A stretch of DNA of 10,968 bases, taken from positions 1 to 10,968 of the forward strand of contig JBJHCA010000096.1 in assembly GCA_050485785.1 (NCBI GenBank). Reading direction: 5' to 3'. This DNA comes from JBJHCA01 sp050485785 (GTDB taxonomy: Bacteria > Bacteroidota > Bacteroidia > Chitinophagales > Saprospiraceae). The translations under genes were made by a program, and so were the position numbers. The notes beneath the pieces are model-generated. The model made no database searches and was not told the DNA's origin. It saw nothing but the letters and a program-made list of their open reading frames with translations. The stretch's first letter is position 1. Each line of letters begins with the position of its first letter. This document shows positions 7,946 to 10,968 of the stretch, piece after piece.

Positions 7946-9448
7946 TTAAGCGGTTGCCAGCATTTTTTTACCGGCTTCAATGGCTTCTTCAATAGAGCCT
8001 TTCAAGTTGAAAGCAGCTTCCGGGTATGCATCACATTCACCATCAAGGATCATGTTAAAGCCACGAATAGTGTCACTAATTTCCACAAATTTACCGGGGA
8101 TACCCGTGAACTGCTCGGCCACAAAGAATGGCTGGGAAAGGAAACGCTGAACGCGACGAGCCCGGTGTACCACCATTTTATCATCTTCAGACAATTCTTC
8201 CATACCCAGAATAGCGATAATATCCTGAAGTTCCTTGTAGCGCTGGAGGATATTGATCACTCTTTGTGCTGTATTGTAGTGTTCCTCACCCAGGATAGAA
8301 GGGTCCAGGATACGGCTTGAAGAATCGAGAGGATCCACCGCCGGGTAAATACCCAATGAAGCCAGCTTACGGCTTAGAACCGTGGTGGCATCGAGGTGGG
8401 AGAATGTAGTAGCCGGAGCGGGGTCTGTAAGGTCATCCGCGGGCACGTACACAGCCTGAACAGAAGTGATAGATCCGCGCTTGGTAGAAGTAATACGCTC
8501 TTGCATGATACCCATTTCCGTGGCCAGAGTAGGCTGATAACCTACAGCTGAAGGCATACGGCCAAGGAGTGCTGATACTTCGGCACCGGCCTGGGTAAAC
8601 CGGAAAATGTTGTCGACAAAGAAGAGGATATCGCGACCACCGCTTGGGTCGTTCAGGTCGCCATCGCGAAAGTACTCAGCAACGGTAAGGCCTGAAAGAG
8701 CAACACGTGCACGTGCGCCCGGTGGTTCGTTCATCTGGCCGAAGACGAGAGTAACCTGAGATTTTTTTAGTTCTTCCATATCCACTTTACTCAGATCCCA
8801 ACCACCTTCTTCCATGCTGTGCATGAAATCTTTACCATAGCGGATAACGTTGCTTTCGAGAAATTCGCGCAGCAGGTCATTGCCTTCGCGTGTGCGCTCC
8901 CCTACACCGGCAAACACAGACATACCCTCGTATGCTTTGGCGATATTATTAATGAGCTCCTGGATGAGTACGGTTTTTCCTACTCCGGCACCACCGAACA
9001 GACCGATTTTTCCTCCTTTTAGGTATGGTGCGATAAGGTCGATGACTTTGATACCGGTATAGAGTACTTCCTTGGAGGTGGAGAGCTGTTCAAAAACCGG
9101 AGGCTGGCGATGGATAGGGTAGGCTTCTTCTTTTGAAACTTCCCCGATGCCGTCGATGGCTTCACCTACTACATTGAAAAGGCGTCCTTTGATACGGTCA
9201 CCAACTGGCATGGAAATAGGCTGTCCGAGATCGTTTACTTCCATACCCCGGGTAATTCCATCGGTTGAGTCCATGGCAACGGTACGAACGCTGTCTTCAC
9301 CCAGGTGCTTTTGGCATTCGAGGATGAGGTCGCTTTTACCGGGACGGGGTACAGACATACCATTGAGAATTTCAGGAAGTGTGCCATCGGGAAAGCGGAC
9401 ATCAACGACCGGGCCGATAACCTGTTTTACAAAGCCTTTGTTAGCCAT
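7946..9448 (-). CDS. atpD: F1F0 ATP synthase beta subunit
   Basis: The catalytic subunit of the F1 head, which makes ATP from ADP and phosphate using the ion gradient; a peripheral membrane complex on the cytoplasmic side. 500 residues from the ATG at 9448 (a TTG two codons earlier is in frame but unneeded). Motifs: Walker A GGAGVGKT at 152-159; GERTREGNDL at 183-192 with the catalytic Glu184; QMNEPPGARARV at 238-249; Walker B ILFFVDN with Asp279; ALLGRMPSAVGYQPTLATEMG at about 293-313; and the DELSEED loop as MEELSEDD at 416-423. An extra segment at about 202-230 (rich in Met, Glu and Lys), relative to E. coli, is of the kind seen in Bacteroidetes beta subunits. Only atpC follows; the remaining atp genes are not in this window, so the ATP synthase genes are split or extend elsewhere. 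Confidence 0.99.
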   Translation of the reverse strand: MANKGFVKQVIGPVVDVRFPDGTLPEILNGMSVPRPGKSDLILECQKHLGEDSVRTVAMDSTDGITRGMEVNDLGQPISMPVGDRIKGRLFNVVGEAIDGIGEVSKEEAYPIHRQPPVFEQLSTSKEVLYTGIKVIDLIAPYLKGGKIGLFGGAGVGKTVLIQELINNIAKAYEGMSVFAGVGERTREGNDLLREFLESNVIRYGKDFMHSMEEGGWDLSKVDMEELKKSQVTLVFGQMNEPPGARARVALSGLTVAEYFRDGDLNDPSGGRDILFFVDNIFRFTQAGAEVSALLGRMPSAVGYQPTLATEMGIMQERITSTKRGSITSVQAVYVPADDLTDPAPATTFSHLDATTVLSRKLASLGIYPAVDPLDSSSRILDPSILGEEHYNTAQRVINILQRYKELQDIIAILGMEELSEDDKMVVHRARRVQRFLSQPFFVAEQFTGIPGKFVEISDTIRGFNMILDGECDAYPEAAFNLKGSIEEAIEAGKKMLATA

Positions 9449-9497
9449 ATTCAATTGAGTTTCTTATTGTTGAATCAAGCGTTTTTAAAAAACGGTG

Positions 9498-9528
9498 CAA
9501 AGATATGTGTTTGCGTTAAGTATGCAAA
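9498..9528 (-). promoter_or_regulatory. Bacteroidetes-type promoter of atpDC
   Basis: On the minus strand this reads TTTG (9528-9525), a 19-nt spacer, then TATCTTTG (9505-9498). Both elements match the Bacteroidetes -33/-7 consensus exactly and the spacing is canonical. The predicted start is near 9491-9493, leaving a leader of about 44 nt before the atpD ATG. The leader begins at an AT-rich near-palindrome (9480-9494, CGTTTTTAAAAAACG). The promoter sits only about 45 bp from the first repeat of the palindrome array. Confidence 0.8.
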
Positions 9529-9571
9529 TATTTTCGAGGTTCTTTGGACAGGTATTTATTACCAACAGGAT

Positions 9572-10274
9572 AGCGGGTGTGTTTTGATGTATCGGTGCGA
9601 GGTGCCCGGGATGGGATGATGCGGTTGGTGGTATGAATGTTTCGGTGCGCTGCACCTGGGGATAGGTGGTTGCGTATGATGCTATAAATATTAGGGTGCT
9701 ACGCACCATATTAAATTTATGTGATATTCAGCGGTATTCAAATGTTGTGGTGCGAGGTGCCCGGGATGGGATGATGCGGTTGGTGGTATGAATATTTCGG
9801 TGCGCTGCACCTGTAATTATTGAATTCATTTGATGCTATAAATATTAGGGTGCTACGCACCATATTAAATTTATGTGATATTCAGCGGTATTCAAATGTT
9901 GTGGTGCGAGGTGCCCGGGATGGGATGATGCGGTTGGTATTATGAATATTGCGGTGCGCTGCACCTGGGGATTGGTGGTTGCGTATGATGCTATAAATAT
10001 TAGGGTGCTACGCACCATATAATATTTATGTGATATTCAGCGGTATTCAAATGTTGTGGTGCGAGGTGCCCGGGATGGGATGATGCGGTTGGTGTTATGA
10101 ATATTGCGGTGCGCTGCACCTGTAATTATTGAATTCATTTGGTGCTATAAATATTTTGGTGCGCTGCACCAATCAAATTAATTTGGTGTTATGCGGTATT
10201 TGATTATTGTGGTGCGCTGCACCTGTGGATGGGTGGTTGCGTATGATGATATAAATATTAGGGTGCTACGCACC
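9572..10274. repeat. Tandem array of REP-like palindromes, ~155-bp unit in a ~309-bp higher-order repeat
   Basis: Fourteen 13-nt elements spaced 50-54 bp apart. Type A, GGTGCGAGGTGCC (not self-complementary), starts at 9594, 9749, 9903 and 10058. Type B, GGTGC-gct-GCACC, starts at 9644, 9799, 9953 and 10108. Type C, GGTGC-tac-GCACC, starts at 9695, 9849 and 10004, plus 10262 in the tail. Two hybrids with the B palindrome sit where C and A are expected (10158 and 10211). A-B-C forms a unit of 153-155 bp present four times (from 9594, 9749, 9903, 10058), then a shortened tail. Most elements follow an AT-rich leader of about 12 nt resembling TATRAATATT, so all point the same way. The B-to-C spacer alternates between two unrelated sequences (38, 37, 38, 37 nt). 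No plausible coding region crosses the array. It lies between the divergent atpD and the Y1 transposase gene, and the shared style with the palindromes next to that gene suggests a REP/RAYT-type system. Confidence 0.9.
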
Positions 10275-10298
10275 AATTTGAATCTATGGAACATGGGA

Positions 10299-10315
10299 GC
10301 GGTACAGCGTACCGC
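10299..10315. repeat. Palindrome GGTAC-agc-GTACC, copy 1
   Basis: A perfect 7-bp stem with a 3-nt loop: GCGGTAC, AGC, GTACCGC. The 13-nt core at 10301-10313 recurs exactly 50 bp later. Relative to array type B it differs by one base pair changed on both arms (G:C to A:T), and its loop is the reverse complement of the B loop. It may be a hairpin bound by the neighbouring Y1 transposase. Confidence 0.8.
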
Positions 10316-10348
10316 GCTCTGTATAGAAAATTCAATAGTTCATTTTTA

Positions 10349-10365
10349 CCGGTACAGCGTACCGG
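10349..10365. repeat. Palindrome GGTAC-agc-GTACC, copy 2
   Basis: Second copy of the core at 10351-10363, extended to a 7-bp stem, CCGGTAC, AGC, GTACCGG. The outer two stem pairs differ from copy 1 but remain complementary, which argues that pairing is maintained. It lies 133 nt before the start of the Y1 transposase gene, a position compatible with the left-end hairpin of an IS200/IS605-like element or a RAYT-linked REP. Confidence 0.8.
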
Positions 10366-10472
10366 GATATAAAAGGAGGCAAAATGCGTTGAATTGAAGA
10401 AATACCAGAAATGATTTTTTTCTCTTGATTTGATAGGGTTGTTAAAGTTATGCGTCAATGAGGGTTTTTTTG

Positions 10473-10480
10473 TAAATTTG
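10473..10480 (+). promoter_or_regulatory. Possible -7 box (TAAATTTG) of the Y1 transposase gene
   Basis: TAAATTTG matches the Bacteroidetes -7 consensus TAnnTTTG exactly and lies 18 nt before the chosen ATG at 10499, which it supports over an in-frame upstream ATG at 10430. No good TTTG -33 element is present at the usual distance; TTATG at 10448-10452 is the nearest weak candidate. Confidence 0.4.
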
Positions 10481-10498
10481 TTAGAACTATTTTTTGCA

Positions 10499-10966
10499 AT
10501 GGCCAATACATACAAACAAGCATATTTTCATTTAGTGTTTGCTGTTAGGAACAGAAATGCCATGATTGGTAAAGGGTGGAAGGCAGAATTGGAAAAATAC
10601 ATAACTGGAATAGTTCAAAACAATGGACATAAGCTTATTGCAATTGGGGCGGTTTCAGATCACATTCATATTTTTATAGGGTACAATTTAAATCAGTTAA
10701 TACCAGATTTAGTTGAGCAAATCAAAACCAGTTCATCAAAATGGGTGGAGCAAAATAAATTCTGCAAGTTTAAATTTTATTGGCAAATAGGATATGGGGC
10801 GTTTACGCACTCACATTCTCAGGTTGATCGTGTTGTGAAGTATATTCTAAATCAAGAAAAGCACCATAAAAAGGTGACATTCAAAGAGGAATATATTTCT
10901 ATGTTAGAGGATTTTGAAATAGTATATAAGGATGAATATTTGTATGATTTTTTTGATTATATGTGA
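10499..10966 (+). CDS. HUH/Y1 transposase, IS200-like or REP-associated (RAYT-like)
   Basis: A 155-residue single-strand DNA nuclease/transposase of the Y1 (TnpA of IS200/IS605) family, which cuts beside DNA hairpins through a covalent tyrosine link. The HUH motif is His55-Ile-His57 within DHIHIFIG, and the catalytic tyrosine is Tyr115 in VKYILNQ, with Gln119 four residues on, as in IS608 TnpA. GYGAF at 98-102 and NQEKHHK at 118-124 are also family hallmarks. The length is that of a complete TnpA. An in-frame ATG at 10430 would add 23 unlikely residues and overlap the -7 box, so ATG 10499 is preferred. The gene is AT-rich: hand counts of two 60-nt samples gave 35% and 28% GC against 55% for a sample of atpD. 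No tnpB accompanies it on the visible side. The window ends 2 nt after the stop, so a right end cannot be seen. Its 5' side faces the palindrome array. Confidence 0.93.
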   Translation: MANTYKQAYFHLVFAVRNRNAMIGKGWKAELEKYITGIVQNNGHKLIAIGAVSDHIHIFIGYNLNQLIPDLVEQIKTSSSKWVEQNKFCKFKFYWQIGYGAFTHSHSQVDRVVKYILNQEKHHKKVTFKEEYISMLEDFEIVYKDEYLYDFFDYM

Positions 10967-10968
10967 GG

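Noticed and set aside
9485..9709. 74-codon minus-strand open frame between atpD and the array
   Set aside because: It runs through the atpDC promoter and repeat sequence; composition is not protein-like.
9572..10274. CRISPR array
   Set aside because: The repeated parts are 13-nt hairpins and the spacers are themselves repeated rather than unique; no cas genes are present.
10372..10392. Strong Shine-Dalgarno-like AAAGGAGG followed by ATG CGT TGA
   Set aside because: The frame closes after two codons and Bacteroidetes rarely depend on Shine-Dalgarno sequences; judged coincidental.
10191..10397. 68-codon plus-strand open frame across the array tail and both GGTAC palindromes
   Set aside because: It is made of repeat sequence and palindromes, has no protein-like features, and overlaps non-coding structure.

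Overview
This window looks like a chromosomal segment of a Bacteroidota (Bacteroidetes) bacterium. The evidence is promoter elements of the Bacteroidetes TTTG / TAnnTTTG type, the near absence of Shine-Dalgarno sequences before starts, an F1 beta subunit with the extra mid-protein segment typical of the phylum, a very short F1 epsilon subunit, and a lipoprotein resembling glutaminyl cyclase. No species can be named.

Positions 151-9448 hold eight to nine kilobases of closely packed minus-strand genes. Reading in the direction of transcription (right to left): atpD and atpC (F1 beta and epsilon) behind a good Bacteroidetes promoter; then a Nif3-family protein, a C4 zinc-ribbon coiled-coil protein, an exported TPR protein and a conserved unnamed protein, all 12-35 nt apart; then cysS behind its own probably leaderless promoter, overlapping by 4 nt a glutaminyl-cyclase-like M28 lipoprotein, followed 9 nt later by an exonuclease III. 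These are core housekeeping or phylum-conserved genes. The first 150 bases hold nothing I can assign.

The unusual part is 9455-10498, the roughly 1 kb between the divergent atpD and a plus-strand HUH/Y1 transposase-like gene (10499-10966). It carries 14 short elements, 13 nt each, of the form GGTGC-nnn-GCACC or a broken version of it. They repeat every 50-54 bp and are organised as a three-element unit of about 155 bp repeated four times, with an alternating spacer that makes a ~309-bp higher-order repeat, plus a recombined tail. Two further copies of a related palindrome, GGTAC-agc-GTACC, sit 50 bp apart directly in front of the transposase gene. These differ from the array palindrome by one compensated base pair and by a reversed loop. 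The layout resembles REP palindromes with a REP-associated tyrosine transposase (RAYT), but here in a Bacteroidete, in a long regular array, and in the 5' region shared by an essential ATP synthase operon. The transposase gene is much more AT-rich than its neighbours, so this end of the window looks accessory while the rest looks like core genome.
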